This document shows positions 18,270 through 27,819 of a stretch of 64,000 nt of DNA, in pieces. How positions within the stretch are numbered: position 1 is the first letter of the stretch; every line of letters begins with the position of its first letter. The stretch spans positions 1,114,735 through 1,178,734 of the forward strand of contig NC_027863.1 in the NCBI RefSeq assembly GCF_000187245.1, in the 5' to 3' direction. The notes beneath the pieces were generated by a model. It saw only the letters and a list, made by a program, of their open reading frames with translations. It was not told where the DNA came from and made no database searches. A program made the position numbers and the translations under genes. The DNA comes from Ogataea parapolymorpha DL-1. Its lineage: Eukaryota; Ascomycota; Pichiomycetes; Pichiales; Pichiaceae.

Positions 18270-19904
18270 TTAACTAGTAGCACGGCTCAAAACTGCCACG
18301 CCTTCGACGTGATGCGTTTGCGGGAAAAAGTCGAACCCAATAATGCTTTCCACTTTATAATCCTTGCCCTTTTCTGTCTCCGTGAGGAAATATTCCACAT
18401 CTCTGGCTTGCGAGTGAACATTGCAAGAAACGTAAACAATTCTTTTCGGATAGAACTCTGCAAGCTGCCTCAGGAAAACCTCATCACATCCTTTTCGTGG
18501 AGGGTCCAAGATCACAGACGTTTTGTCCTTAGGGAAGTCGATCTTCTCAAAAAGCTTTTCAGCCTTTCCCTCGATGAACTCGCAGTTGTGAATATCGTTC
18601 AGCTCCACATTCCTCTTGGCAAATTTGATCGAGTGAGCAGAGATCTCCACGCCCAGCGATTTGCGAACAGACGATGCACAGGAGATGCTGAAGAGGCCAG
18701 ATCCACAATACGCGTCGACAAGGTAACTGTCACCCGACTCGTCCAATGCAAGGTTAGATTTGACGTAGTCTAGGACTTTTGGCAAGATAGAATTATTGTT
18801 CTGGAAGAATTCGTTGGCCACGAAATCAAACCGCAAGCCATTCACATACTCACTCACAATGGCGTTGTTATCGGTAACACAGGTCTTGAACATGTCATCT
18901 TGCTCTATAATGGAAAGCGTCCCATCCTCTGTTGTAGAACCTTTTAACTCCTCTTGATTACGTCTAGTGTCTTCTCTGAGCAAAACAGTTGCCCCCTTGT
19001 GCTTCACCTGTCCGGATTGAATTAGCTTTTCAAGCCGCGCGCGCTCATTCTTCAATCCTTGTCTTACAATGTCTGTTCCTATTATGCAATCCTCAATGTC
19101 CATCACTTCACCAGGGTATTCTCTTTTTGGCACGTCTCTCCAAGATGGACGACCTTTAGAGCCAAATCCAAAATTAGGACGGACTGAAGGATCTTGGTGG
19201 CGGCTGAATTGGTAATGAGGAGTCAATTTCGTGCGGTAACCATACTTGAGTGGACTCGCAACAGTTGCTCCAACCTCTGGCAATTTACCCATGGATGTCA
19301 GCCGTGGCGCAAAGTATCTATATGCATTGATTATGGTTTGGCGTTTGAAGTTGAGCTGGTCGTCATATTCGATCGGTTGGTACTGACACCCAGAACAGGC
19401 TCCAAAATATTGGCATCTGATAAGGTCCTGTTTTCTCAGAGGGGAGGGGTTTTCAATTTTGAGCAAATCGGCGTCCACATGGGTATCTTTGGTCATGAAC
19501 ACACGGATAGTGACAATATCTTCTGGCATCGCGAACGGAACCACTGCAATTTGCTTGCCATCTGGGATTTCCGGATGTGGTAGCAAGGCCAGTCCTTCGC
19601 CGTTGGAGGAATATCTCAGAATTTTGACAGATTCCACCACTCTGTTGTATTTTGCGCGCAAGTCTGTATTATTCAGGATTTTGTTTAAAGGGTTGGACAC
19701 CTGTTCAAGGGTCAGATTGTGCTCTTTGCATATTTCTGGGATCTCATGATTCAGTAGCACTCCCAACGGTGTAGTAGGCTCAGGGTTCTGTTTTTTGGCC
19801 CTATGTCTTTTGACTTTACGAGGCCCGTTCGAGACAGCTGGCATGGTGATTTTGGAAGGCATGGGGATACGTTTCAGTACTGAGCGACCCAATGCAAAGG
19901 ACAT
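18270..19904 (-). CDS. TRM2: tRNA (uracil-54-C5)-methyltransferase Trm2
   Basis: The 544-residue SAM-dependent methyltransferase makes m5U54 (ribothymidine) in the T-loop. The N-terminus is basic and could carry a mitochondrial/nuclear signal. A TRAM-like beta domain spans ~85-155, then a cysteine cluster CQYFGACSGCQYQP (~165). The Rossmann domain carries YLVDAYCGSGLFSISCA and ILDPPRKGCDEVFL; YVSCNVHSQARD contains the catalytic Cys of the RumA/TrmA class. Length and order match yeast Trm2. The nearest right-hand neighbour is the Rho-like gene on the same strand. Confidence 0.9.
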   Translation of the reverse strand: MSFALGRSVLKRIPMPSKITMPAVSNGPRKVKRHRAKKQNPEPTTPLGVLLNHEIPEICKEHNLTLEQVSNPLNKILNNTDLRAKYNRVVESVKILRYSSNGEGLALLPHPEIPDGKQIAVVPFAMPEDIVTIRVFMTKDTHVDADLLKIENPSPLRKQDLIRCQYFGACSGCQYQPIEYDDQLNFKRQTIINAYRYFAPRLTSMGKLPEVGATVASPLKYGYRTKLTPHYQFSRHQDPSVRPNFGFGSKGRPSWRDVPKREYPGEVMDIEDCIIGTDIVRQGLKNERARLEKLIQSGQVKHKGATVLLREDTRRNQEELKGSTTEDGTLSIIEQDDMFKTCVTDNNAIVSEYVNGLRFDFVANEFFQNNNSILPKVLDYVKSNLALDESGDSYLVDAYCGSGLFSISCASSVRKSLGVEISAHSIKFAKRNVELNDIHNCEFIEGKAEKLFEKIDFPKDKTSVILDPPRKGCDEVFLRQLAEFYPKRIVYVSCNVHSQARDVEYFLTETEKGKDYKVESIIGFDFFPQTHHVEGVAVLSRATS

Positions 19905-20126
19905 AAAAGTTTACGGTATAAAAATTTTCGGAACTGGCCAAGGCGGTGCAAAATTTTTTGTAGCCAACTACAGGCCGCTGGACTGTAATTACAAGCTCAA
20001 CAAGAAGAGTCGAGGTGATCAACTAGAAAAGTACAATTAAGAGACGTAGAACAACTATACGTTCGACAAACGATGTAGAAAGTTGTCTGCCTTTACGCCC
20101 CTATTCGAATTCGTAGACCCTGGGAG

Positions 20127-20834
20127 TTAGACAATCACACAGCAGCCACCCTTGTCCTCGGATGTGGTTTTGGATGACTTGTTGACAGCAGGCTTGCTTG
20201 CGGCAGGCTGGGCGGCGACAGGGGCGACGTTTGAAAGTTTCTCTGCCATCACACTGGCACAAACATCAAACACCTTCTTGACGTTCTCTCCCGTGATGGC
20301 TGATGCTTGGAGATGTCCCATTACAGTGTGTCCAACCTGGGAGCTGATCTCAAGCTCCTCTTGCTCTGTCACGAGCTGGTCGTGACTCAGCTGGTTTTTC
20401 AGATCGCATTTTGTTCCGACAAGGATTATGGGGACATCTGGCTGGTAATTTTGCACTTCGGGAATCCATGTTTCTATAATATTGGAGAGCGATGGCTGAG
20501 AGTCCACAGAGTAGCATGCGACCACCACATCGACGTCGGAGTAGATGGGAGTCCGAAGTCCTTCGAAATCTTCTTGACCGGCAGTATCGTGCAGAGAGAG
20601 CTTGAACGTCGAGGACCCATTTGAGATGAGACAATTATATGTCTCAAAAATTGTTGGAATGTAGTCCTTATGATTAGCAGGCTTGCCATCTTTGTAATTT
20701 ATTAGGAGCGATGTCTTACCGCATCCCGAGTCTCCAATGACAACTATTTTTATCTCCTTGGACGGAGTGTGGCTATTATCTACCTGCGTAAAAGACTCCA
20801 GGCTCGAGGGTAGTTTATAGACAGAGGCAGACAT
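20127..20834 (-). CDS. Rho-family small GTPase, divergent
   Basis: The protein has 235 residues from ATG at complement 20832-20834; the TTG one codon upstream is not needed. It has a P-loop GDSGCGKTSLL (~33-43), switch I with Thr in YIPTIFETY, DTAGQEDFEGLR, TKCDL, a degenerate SAK box (ASAITGEN), an Ala/Pro/Lys-rich hypervariable tail and a CVIV prenylation box after Gly-Gly-Cys. It is not an obvious Cdc42, Rho1, Rho2 or Rho3. It stands head-to-head with a second Rho-type gene (21205) whose P-loop is identical, suggesting an inverted duplication. Ser replaces the usual Gly at the Ras/Rho position-12 equivalent. Confidence 0.8.
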   Translation of the reverse strand: MSASVYKLPSSLESFTQVDNSHTPSKEIKIVVIGDSGCGKTSLLINYKDGKPANHKDYIPTIFETYNCLISNGSSTFKLSLHDTAGQEDFEGLRTPIYSDVDVVVACYSVDSQPSLSNIIETWIPEVQNYQPDVPIILVGTKCDLKNQLSHDQLVTEQEELEISSQVGHTVMGHLQASAITGENVKKVFDVCASVMAEKLSNVAPVAAQPAASKPAVNKSSKTTSEDKGGCCVIV

Positions 20835-21204
20835 CAATGTTTATTGCAAACAAACGAAGAATTCTCCCAGAGCTATTATTGGTTTGGATGTGTTTTTACT
20901 TTAGTGACTCGATGTGCCAGGTAGCACAACTCAACATCCTTACACAGAAAGCGGGGCTTGGTGCGATTTTGTTTTTCGAACGAGGTCGCTCACGGACGTG
21001 GGACCAAAGGCTCTTTTCCTTAGAAACTACTGCATGGAGATGCCTCTATGTCGCTAGTTTCACCGTTAGCCCCTGTGCATTTGCTCCATATTCTCCACGG
21101 CTGTACCGAATTTCAAAGACTGATCGTGAGCAGTGCACGACTTTTATCTATATTTGGAAGCATATAAACACAAATTTCACTGCGATAAACACTCCGTAAA
21201 CAAC
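20835..21204. promoter_or_regulatory. Shared divergent promoter region of two Rho-type GTPase genes, 370 bp
   Basis: This holds the promoters for both genes. A 120-codon ATG ORF (20837-21199, plus strand) fills it almost completely and stops 5 nt before the downstream ATG. Its composition looks random, so it is not called. Confidence 0.5.
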
Positions 21205-21942
21205 ATGGACCCTTTCTTTGTGGAGCCCATAGCCCGGGGCGGCAAGTACAGACTGCTTGAGCAGTCCGAGCTGCCCACTCCTGACCCAGATCTGCAATTC
21301 AAAATAGTCATTGTGGGAGACTCAGGATGCGGTAAAACATCGCTATTATCATCTTACATTCGAGGATCGTTCCCATCAGAGTACGAGCCGACCATCTTTG
21401 AGAATCACAGAGCCTTTCTACAGGACAGTTCACAGCAACACATACTGACCGTTGATCTCTGGGATACAGCAGGACAGGAAGATTACGAAAGACTGAGAAG
21501 ATTGAGCTATCAAGACTCGAATCTGATTATCCTAGCGTACTCGCTGGCTGCTAAGGACTCGTTGCTTAACATTCCAGAGGTGTGGGCCCCCGAGATCCTT
21601 GGATTCTGTGATAAAACGCCAATTGTGCTTGTCGGCTTGAAGGCTGATGTTTCCAAAAAAGAGGTGCATCCGGAGCAGGCACACAATGTAGCCAAATCGA
21701 TCGGTGCTGTAGCACACATTGAGTGCTCGGCGAAGCAGATGTACAATGTTGATCAGCTGTTCAATGCGTGCGTGAATGTGGTCTACAATCAGCACCAGGC
21801 AGCTGCGAGAGAGGCTGCGAGAGACTCGAAGAGGTTCAGCAAGGGACACTTTAGAATTGCCAGCAACAGCAACAACCTCGCGGCTGTTGGTTCTGAGATC
21901 TCCAAGGAGTCTCGCAGCGATTCCTGTTGTACAATAATGTGA
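21205..21942 (+). CDS. Rho4-like small GTPase
   Basis: The protein has 245 residues from ATG 21205; the open frame upstream to a GTG at 21133 looks like leader. Motifs are GDSGCGKTSLL (P-loop), YEPTIFENHRAF (switch I), LWDTAGQEDYERLRRLSY (switch II with Gln61 kept), VGLKADV in place of the NKxD box, and ECSAKQ. The C-terminus is CCTIM, a CAAX prenylation signal. VGLK-D, GAVAHIECSA and an N-terminal extension recall Rho4, which acts in exocytosis and septum/cell-wall organisation. P-loop Ser instead of Gly is unusual and shared with the neighbouring Rho gene. Confidence 0.82.
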   Translation: MDPFFVEPIARGGKYRLLEQSELPTPDPDLQFKIVIVGDSGCGKTSLLSSYIRGSFPSEYEPTIFENHRAFLQDSSQQHILTVDLWDTAGQEDYERLRRLSYQDSNLIILAYSLAAKDSLLNIPEVWAPEILGFCDKTPIVLVGLKADVSKKEVHPEQAHNVAKSIGAVAHIECSAKQMYNVDQLFNACVNVVYNQHQAAAREAARDSKRFSKGHFRIASNSNNLAAVGSEISKESRSDSCCTIM

Positions 21943-22028
21943 TACCCTAGCGATAGATTTACGTAATCATAATAACAGGCGAGGAACAGCGTACGTGCGT
22001 TGTGCAAAAATGTTTATCGATCTTTGCA

Positions 22029-22046
22029 ATGATTCGTATTTTCTGA
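22029..22046 (+). other. 5-codon uORF ending 1 nt before the LCB3-like ATG
   Basis: ATG ATT CGT ATT TTC TGA, then one A, then the main ATG at 22048. It is only relevant if the mRNA leader starts upstream of 22029. Confidence 0.4.
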
Positions 22047-22047
22047 A

Positions 22048-23214
22048 ATGCTTACAGACGATCTAACAAGCACTTCCAAATACGATGCAGGCCTCCAGAC
22101 CGAAGCACACTACAGTGCTCAGATGAACGCCTTTCAGTTTAAACTCAGATCAAAGCTTTTAAGACTTGTCCAACGTGAAACGCCTCTTCTTTCTAAAATA
22201 CAGAAATCATGCTACACAGATTGGCGAGACATCTACTTCACATATTCAGCAAACCTCGGGTCACACACATTCTACGTGCTATGTCTTCCGCTACCCGCTT
22301 GGTTTGGGTACTCCTACCGTGATTTGGTCTATGTTCTGGGACTAGGCATATTTTTCACAGGCGCAGTCAAAGATTACCTCTGTCTTCCAAGACCGCGTTG
22401 CCCGCCTCTTGTCCGCAAAACTATGAGCCACTATACATCGCAGGAGTATGGGTGTCCCTCTAGCCACTCAGCCAACGCAGCTGCGGTGTTTAGTCTGCTT
22501 TCATACCACATACTAACCAACCTTGACTCGTTTACGGCTACAACGGCTATACTGCTCATGCTTGTTCTATTTTTATACTTCGCCTCAATGGTGTTTGGAC
22601 GGATCTACTGCGGCATGCACGGCATCGTGGATGTAGTGGTGGGCATATTAATAGGCACATCAACGGTAATTCTGAGACTGATTACCAAATCCAATTGGGA
22701 CTCTTTTTTGACAAGCAGCTCAGTCCTGGCACCCACTATCGCAGTGGGACTCTATTACGCACTATTATACTTCCACCCTCTTCCTGTTGATCACTGTCCG
22801 TGCTTCGAGGACAGTGTCGCGTTCATGGGCGTGCTGATGGGCCTCGATATAGGATTCTGGTTGCTCGCCAACTCTTCTTTTAAAGCCGCAGACATGGAGT
22901 ACCATGGTACCTGCAAATACTCTCTGGAGCAACTCGGATACATGAAAAGTGCTCTTAGACTGGCCCTAGGAATTTCCATTCTGGCGGCCTGGAAGACTCT
23001 TGCTAAGCCACTGCTCACCATTATCTTGAAGCCGGTACATTCGCGAGCGTTTGCAAGTCAAGCTACCAAACTCGACAACCCGAGCGATTGTGCTGCACTA
23101 AGACCACGTTACGAACTACCACTTCTTGTAAGGCTTGGTGTCTATAGCGGCATTGCCATCATTGCTCTTTGGATGGACGCCATTTACAAATACGTAGGAC
23201 TAGCTTTGGACTAG
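22048..23214 (+). CDS. LCB3: Long-chain-base-1-phosphate phosphatase, Lcb3/Ysr3 type
   Basis: The 388-residue multispanning ER protein has all three PAP2 phosphatase motifs on the lumenal side: KDYLCLPRPRCPP (KX6RP), PSSHSANA (PSGH), and GRIYCGMHGIVDVV (SRX5HX3D-like). At least seven further hydrophobic segments are visible. Family members dephosphorylate dihydrosphingosine- and phytosphingosine-1-phosphate, feeding exogenous long-chain bases into ceramide synthesis. One gene for the S. cerevisiae LCB3/YSR3 pair is expected in a pre-duplication yeast. Confidence 0.9.
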   Translation: MLTDDLTSTSKYDAGLQTEAHYSAQMNAFQFKLRSKLLRLVQRETPLLSKIQKSCYTDWRDIYFTYSANLGSHTFYVLCLPLPAWFGYSYRDLVYVLGLGIFFTGAVKDYLCLPRPRCPPLVRKTMSHYTSQEYGCPSSHSANAAAVFSLLSYHILTNLDSFTATTAILLMLVLFLYFASMVFGRIYCGMHGIVDVVVGILIGTSTVILRLITKSNWDSFLTSSSVLAPTIAVGLYYALLYFHPLPVDHCPCFEDSVAFMGVLMGLDIGFWLLANSSFKAADMEYHGTCKYSLEQLGYMKSALRLALGISILAAWKTLAKPLLTIILKPVHSRAFASQATKLDNPSDCAALRPRYELPLLVRLGVYSGIAIIALWMDAIYKYVGLALD

Positions 23215-23295
23215 AGATGCACTTCTGATAGATATAGATAATAGATAATGCTCGCGATCTACGTAATATCATTGTGACTGTGAAATTCTACACCT

Positions 23296-23349
23296 CACAC
23301 CATACAATTTTTTTTCGCCTGGAGAGTTTTAATTTAGTGTGCGGTGTGA
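23296..23349. promoter_or_regulatory. Two inverted TCACACC-type motifs upstream of RPS21
   Basis: CACACCATACA (23296-23306) resembles a Rap1/telomere-type element, and GTGTGCGGTGTGA (23337-23349) carries the same TCACACC core on the opposite strand. They lie 70-125 nt before the start codon, with a T-run between them. The binding factor is unknown. Confidence 0.4.
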
Positions 23350-23419
23350 TTTTTTGTCTGGCTGGAGCTGAAATTTTTAGAGAAAACTAAACCTTGAAAT
23401 ATATCTATACACAAGCAAA

Positions 23420-23869
23420 ATGGAAAACGATAAAGGTGAACTCGTAAGTGGTGAATGCAACAAGGGAGACGTATAGACAGAAGCTGAAGATATGAGTCTA
23501 GGATCATCAAGCACCCGTTGATTTTGAGATAGCAAAATCAAGAAGTTCAAATCTACAACGGCTTAGTGAAAAACACCGTACTTCGGTTCTTTACGTCCTC
23601 CCACGCTTATGCAAAATCTAACATATTAGGTTGAATTGTACATTCCAAGAAAGTGTTCTGCCACCAACAGAATCATTAAGGCTAAGGACCACGCTTCTGT
23701 CCAAATCAACATTGCCAACGTTGATGAGGAGGGAAGAGCTATTCCAGGCTCTCACACCACCTACGCTTTGTGTGGATACATCAGAGGAAGAGGTGAGGCT
23801 GACGACTCTTTGAACAGACTCGCTCAACAGGATGGTTTGCTCAAGAACGTCTGGTCTTACTCCCGTTAA
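23420..23869 (+). CDS. RPS21: 40S ribosomal protein S21 (eS21), one intron
   Basis: The CDS joins 23420-23443 and 23630-23869 (87 residues). Exon 1 encodes MENDKGEL and exon 2 resumes [20 protein letters not shown], ending [10 protein letters not shown], the same as yeast Rps21 in length and nearly so in sequence. The short first exon is placed as in S. cerevisiae RPS21 genes. It is a component of the small ribosomal subunit. The 186-nt intron has a GTAAGT donor, CTAAC branch (~23618) and TAG acceptor, and is by far the longest intron in the window. Confidence 0.96.
23444..23629 (+). other. Spliceosomal intron, 186 nt (RPS21)
   Basis: GTAAGT donor, CTAAC branch followed by ATATTAG acceptor. 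I searched by eye for C/D or H/ACA boxes inside and found none convincing. Confidence 0.92.
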
Positions 23870-24114
23870 GCAGACTGTATAAACTAATAAGAAAGAGATA
23901 GGAAATTAAGGATGTTGTGTGCGGAAGCAATAAGTGAACTATCGTGTAAACTAGCTGTAATTGCGCTCCCGATGCTGGATTCGTTGGCGAACAGGGGTTG
24001 CAAAAGTCCATTTTATTCTTGTTACCCTGCTTAAAAAAATTTTCCTCCAGCAAATGGATCTGGTGTGCGTAAAGTTGGAAAAAATTTACTCCTTCAATTA
24101 AATTATAGTCCAAT

Positions 24115-25350
24115 ATGGCATCTGAAAATATCCAAGAAGTTGACTCCAACTTGATCGAATCTAACTACGACAATGTCGTCTACACCTTCGACGAACTAAA
24201 CCTCAAGCCAGAAATTATCAGAGGTAAGTAAATCCGGATTTTCTTTGCTTTTTCTAACCTAATAGGTATTTTCGCTTACGGTTACGAACAGCCTTCTGCT
24301 ATTCAGCAAAGAGCTATCTTGCCAATCACTGAGGGTAGAGACGTTCTTGCCCAGGCTCAATCTGGTACCGGTAAGACTGCCACTTTCACCATTTCCGCAT
24401 TGCAAAGAATCGACGAGAAGTTGAAGAAGACCCAAGCATTGATTCTCGCCCCAACCAGAGAATTGGCTTTGCAAATCCAAAAGGTCGTGTTGGCCATCGG
24501 TATGCACTTGGATCTGACTGTTCATGCTTCCATTGGTGGTAAGGCTGTCCAAGAGGACATGGAGGCCCTTAGAAACGGTGCACAAATCGTTGTTGGTACT
24601 CCAGGAAGAGTTTACGACATGATCGAGAGAGGTTACTTCAAGACCGACGCCATCAAGATGTTCATCATGGATGAGGCTGATGAGATGTTGTCGTCTGGTT
24701 TCAAAGAACAAATCTACAACGTGTTCCGTTTCTTGCCAACCACTACTCAGGTTGTCTTGCTTTCCGCTACCATGCCTCAAGATGTTCTGGAGGTCACCAC
24801 TAAGTTCATGAGAAACCCAGTCAGAATTCTTGTCAAGAAGGATGAGCTGACTTTGGAAGGTATCAAGCAGTTCTACATTGATGTCGATGAGGAACAATAC
24901 AAATTCGACTGCCTGTGTGACTTGTACGACTCCATTTCTGTCACGCAAGCCGTTATCTTCTGTAACACCAGAAGAAAGGTCGAGACCCTTACCCAACAAT
25001 TGACCGAGAACAACTTCACTGTCTCTGCTATCCACTCCGACTTGAGTCAGCAAGACAGAGACACCATCATGAACGAGTTCAGAACCGGTTCTTCCAGAAT
25101 TTTGATTTCTACCGACTTGCTGGCCAGAGGTATTGATGTTCAGCAGGTTTCGTTGGTTATCAACTACGACTTGCCATCCAACAAAGAAAACTACATCCAC
25201 AGAATCGGTAGAGGTGGTAGATTTGGTAGAAAGGGTGTTGCCATCAACTTGATTACGAGAGAGGACACTGAGATGCTCAGAGAAATCGAAATGTTCTACT
25301 CCACTCAAATTGTTGAAATGCCTTCAAGCATTAACGACTTGTTCGATTGA
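24115..25350 (+). CDS. TIF1: Translation initiation factor eIF4A, one intron
   Basis: The CDS joins 24115-24223 and 24266-25350 (397 residues). This DEAD-box RNA helicase unwinds mRNA 5' leaders as part of eIF4F. Motifs in order: YEQPSAIQQ (Q motif), AQSGTGKT (I), PTRELALQ (Ia), TPGRV (Ib), DEAD (II), SAT (III), FCNTRRKVE (IV), [10 protein letters not shown] (V), [10 protein letters not shown] (VI). Length and sequence match yeast Tif1/Tif2. The 42-nt intron splits codon 37 (Gly). Codon bias is very strong. Confidence 0.97.
24224..24265 (+). other. Spliceosomal intron, 42 nt (eIF4A)
   Basis: GTAAGT donor; TTTTCTAAC branch only 7 nt before the TAG-terminated 3' end; phase 1. Removing it restores the conserved eIF4A reading frame. 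Confidence 0.93.
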
Positions 25351-25439
25351 ACTAATAAGACTTGAACTATCAGGTTTGCGCCTTTACATGTGAATTTATA
25401 TAACTTGTGTAAAACTCAAGCATGCACAAGGTTAGTGAT

Positions 25440-26771
25440 TTATTTACTTGTTTCTTTTATTTTCTCCATTTCTTTAGACTCCTCCCCTGTCTTCTCCTTG
25501 GACGTTGGTGCCTCTGGCTCTTTCAGTCTCTTCGGTTCTTCCGGTTCGTCTCTCTTTTCCTCATATTCATCCAAATTCAAATCGTCTTTCAAACCAGTCT
25601 TCACATTCTTGCTTCGTAAATTCTCTTCCTTGATCAACTCGTCTTGCTCTTTGAGGATGCTGAGCTTCAATGCGTCATCGTCCTGGAACATTTCGAGTTT
25701 AGCGACATTGTATAATTCATCTGGAATAGAGGACAGAACTGCCAACAGCGCGTCATAGTAGCTTTCAAAACTGTCAGCATGTTCACCATATGTGAACGTG
25801 GAGGAGAGAATAAGCAAAGAGGATGGAATCTTCTGTCTCAATCGAAGGTCCAACCAAATCCTCAAGTCATCCCGCAAACGCGCTGGGGATGTACCAGTAG
25901 TTTTGATTCCACGCGAGGCACATGCTGTTTTTAGCTCCGGGACGGTCAGACTGTCCACACCCTCGTAGTCTATGGCACGGTCGTCCTTAATGATTTGCAT
26001 AAGCTTGTGTCTAATTTGGTATCTCAATATCTCATCTGTTCCATATGCGGACATTCCCATATATCTTGACATGGCCACCAATTGCGGACGTGAGAGGTTA
26101 TCTAGAACTTGGTCATTCTTAAAACATCTCGCTATTTTTATCAATTCCTCGTGGCTGGGCTTGGCTCCTCTGTGGATGGTTTTGAAGAATTTAACGAATA
26201 ACTCTTTATCAGCCTCATCTATCTTGGTTGGCAAAATTAATCCACTTTCACGAAAAGTCTTTTGGATGAACTCCGATGCTTTTTGTCTGGTATTGGCCAA
26301 ATTGGATGTCTTCCGTTTTCGGTCCTTCTCTGACTCGTATGTGGAAGGCAGCATGTTGGGGAACAATTTGAGAGCCACTGGCAGCAAAAGCTCTGCAAAA
26401 GGAACCAGAATGAATACAGAGAAAGGCACTAGTCTAAGGATATCTGTCGTCGTTCTAGTCAATTGTTTGGTCTCTCTTCTGGTCAATTCGTAACCTGCCA
26501 GCATCTTGATAAGCAATTTTGACGAAACTTTGATTTCATAGCCTAGAAGTTTCGTTCCATGCCAATAATGTTGCACTTCCTTCATGATCTTCTGACCCAA
26601 TGTAAGCTTTGGTGGCGAGACTTCCGTCTTCGTCAACTGTTTCTCGTTGGACTCCTGGTCAGTGGTCGAGTACATGCGAACACTCTGGTATTTCTGTACT
26701 CTATATGATATAATGTGGGGATTGAAAGCACGCACGGGCCGAAGCCCAAGTGGTCGTCCAATCTTGAGCAT
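25440..26771 (-). CDS. LETM1-family mitochondrial protein (Mdm38/Ylh47)
   Basis: The protein has 443 residues from ATG at complement 26769-26771; an upstream in-frame GTG at 26813 is ignored because the ATG begins a good presequence (MLKIGRPLGLRPVRAFNPHI). One transmembrane helix (ILRLVPFSVFILVPFAELLLPVALKLF split by short breaks, ~115-140) is followed by the matrix LETM1 ribosome-binding domain. The tail is Glu/Lys-rich and probably coiled. Mdm38 and Ylh47 tether mitoribosomes to the inner membrane for insertion of Cob and Atp6 and influence K+/H+ exchange. Which orthologue it is cannot be settled here. Confidence 0.9.
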   Translation of the reverse strand: MLKIGRPLGLRPVRAFNPHIISYRVQKYQSVRMYSTTDQESNEKQLTKTEVSPPKLTLGQKIMKEVQHYWHGTKLLGYEIKVSSKLLIKMLAGYELTRRETKQLTRTTTDILRLVPFSVFILVPFAELLLPVALKLFPNMLPSTYESEKDRKRKTSNLANTRQKASEFIQKTFRESGLILPTKIDEADKELFVKFFKTIHRGAKPSHEELIKIARCFKNDQVLDNLSRPQLVAMSRYMGMSAYGTDEILRYQIRHKLMQIIKDDRAIDYEGVDSLTVPELKTACASRGIKTTGTSPARLRDDLRIWLDLRLRQKIPSSLLILSSTFTYGEHADSFESYYDALLAVLSSIPDELYNVAKLEMFQDDDALKLSILKEQDELIKEENLRSKNVKTGLKDDLNLDEYEEKRDEPEEPKRLKEPEAPTSKEKTGEESKEMEKIKETSK

Positions 26772-27039
26772 GATAAATAGATAATAAATAATTTTGATAT
26801 ATTTTTTTGTCACTCTAGCCCCGGATCTCTTGATGTAAGCCGAATGATTTTAATGCCTTCCAGCCGAGATCGAATTGCTTCAGTCATCACAGAACAAGCC
26901 TGCATGATCAACTCCATGTTCGGAACGCAGCTCAATCGGGAATCAGCTTGTCAAATAGTGTGTCGCTCTTCTGCCTGGTTGCTCTACGGTGCAAGGAAGT
27001 GGTAGAATTGCTAAATAACAATTCCTCTCTTCCTTTATC

Positions 27040-27819
27040 ATGAACTCAAGCATGCCAGGGTCTTTTCCTGGGTCCTATGACTCTGTTTCGGAACAGAGAG
27101 ACTCCTCTTTGATGGTGACACAAATCATCAAGGTGCGAAATAGTCTCAAGCTAGAATTTTTGGACACACTGAACATACTTCTATTACTGGAGTTAATAGT
27201 CATTTATCTCCAAGATCAATCATTCTTCAAGCTGGTGATCAGAATTTCGCTACAATTGTTTCTTGCAGGCGTCAATTCGCATACATTGCGCCAATGGATC
27301 GAGTACAATCTCTTGTCCACAGGACAGACAGTCACCGAAGAAACATTAACGACCCAATTAATCTATTTCCAGAAAGCAGTCCTGGTGGAGGTGATCTTGA
27401 TAAACAGCATAGCGCTTGCGGACCATCTTTTCTTTTACCGCGATCATAGTCGCCTACCAGATATTCCGCATGATTCGCTAGTATCGTATCTGAATCTACA
27501 CACACAATATAGCATCGAGTTCTACGAGTCCAAAAACACGTTCCGCTACAACTCTATTTTCATAAACATCATAGGAGAGGCTAGACCCACTAATAAAACT
27601 GGACTGCTTATCTTAGACGTTCTAGTCTTTTTGGGGCAGTACATTACGTACAGTCTGATCTATTGGCCCGAAAAATCAGAGCCCCCCAAATCGACTACAG
27701 AGCAATCTTTGCTGCTCCGCGGAAACGAAAACGAAATGCAGGAGGCTATAACGATATTCAATGTGGAGTTGTTTCCAGCAACCACGTTTACAGGTCTTTG
27801 GAGCCGCTTGACAATGTAA
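27040..27819 (+). CDS. Integral membrane protein, DUF1746-like
   Basis: The protein has 259 residues. A hydrophilic Ser-rich N-terminus of ~30 is followed by a hydrophobic region with two or three predicted membrane segments (LDTLNILLLLELIVIYLQD, FFKLVIRISLQLFLAG). A further hydrophobic helix near residue 195 is followed by a soluble tail. The arrangement Leu-rich helix, YLQDQSFFKLVIR, second helix recalls the fungal DUF1746 family (YYLDxSxxRLLLR), whose members are endomembrane proteins of little-known role. This is a memory-based family match of moderate strength. Confidence 0.55.
   Translation: MNSSMPGSFPGSYDSVSEQRDSSLMVTQIIKVRNSLKLEFLDTLNILLLLELIVIYLQDQSFFKLVIRISLQLFLAGVNSHTLRQWIEYNLLSTGQTVTEETLTTQLIYFQKAVLVEVILINSIALADHLFFYRDHSRLPDIPHDSLVSYLNLHTQYSIEFYESKNTFRYNSIFINIIGEARPTNKTGLLILDVLVFLGQYITYSLIYWPEKSEPPKSTTEQSLLLRGNENEMQEAITIFNVELFPATTFTGLWSRLTM

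Noticed and set aside
20837..21199. 120-codon ATG ORF filling the spacer between the two Rho genes
   Set aside because: Composition is random and Cys/Trp/Arg-scattered, there is no motif, it covers the shared promoter and stops 5 nt before the next ATG.
23444..23629. Intronic snoRNA in RPS21
   Set aside because: No paired C (RTGATGA) and D (CTGA) boxes or H/ACA arrangement could be found by eye; length alone is not evidence.
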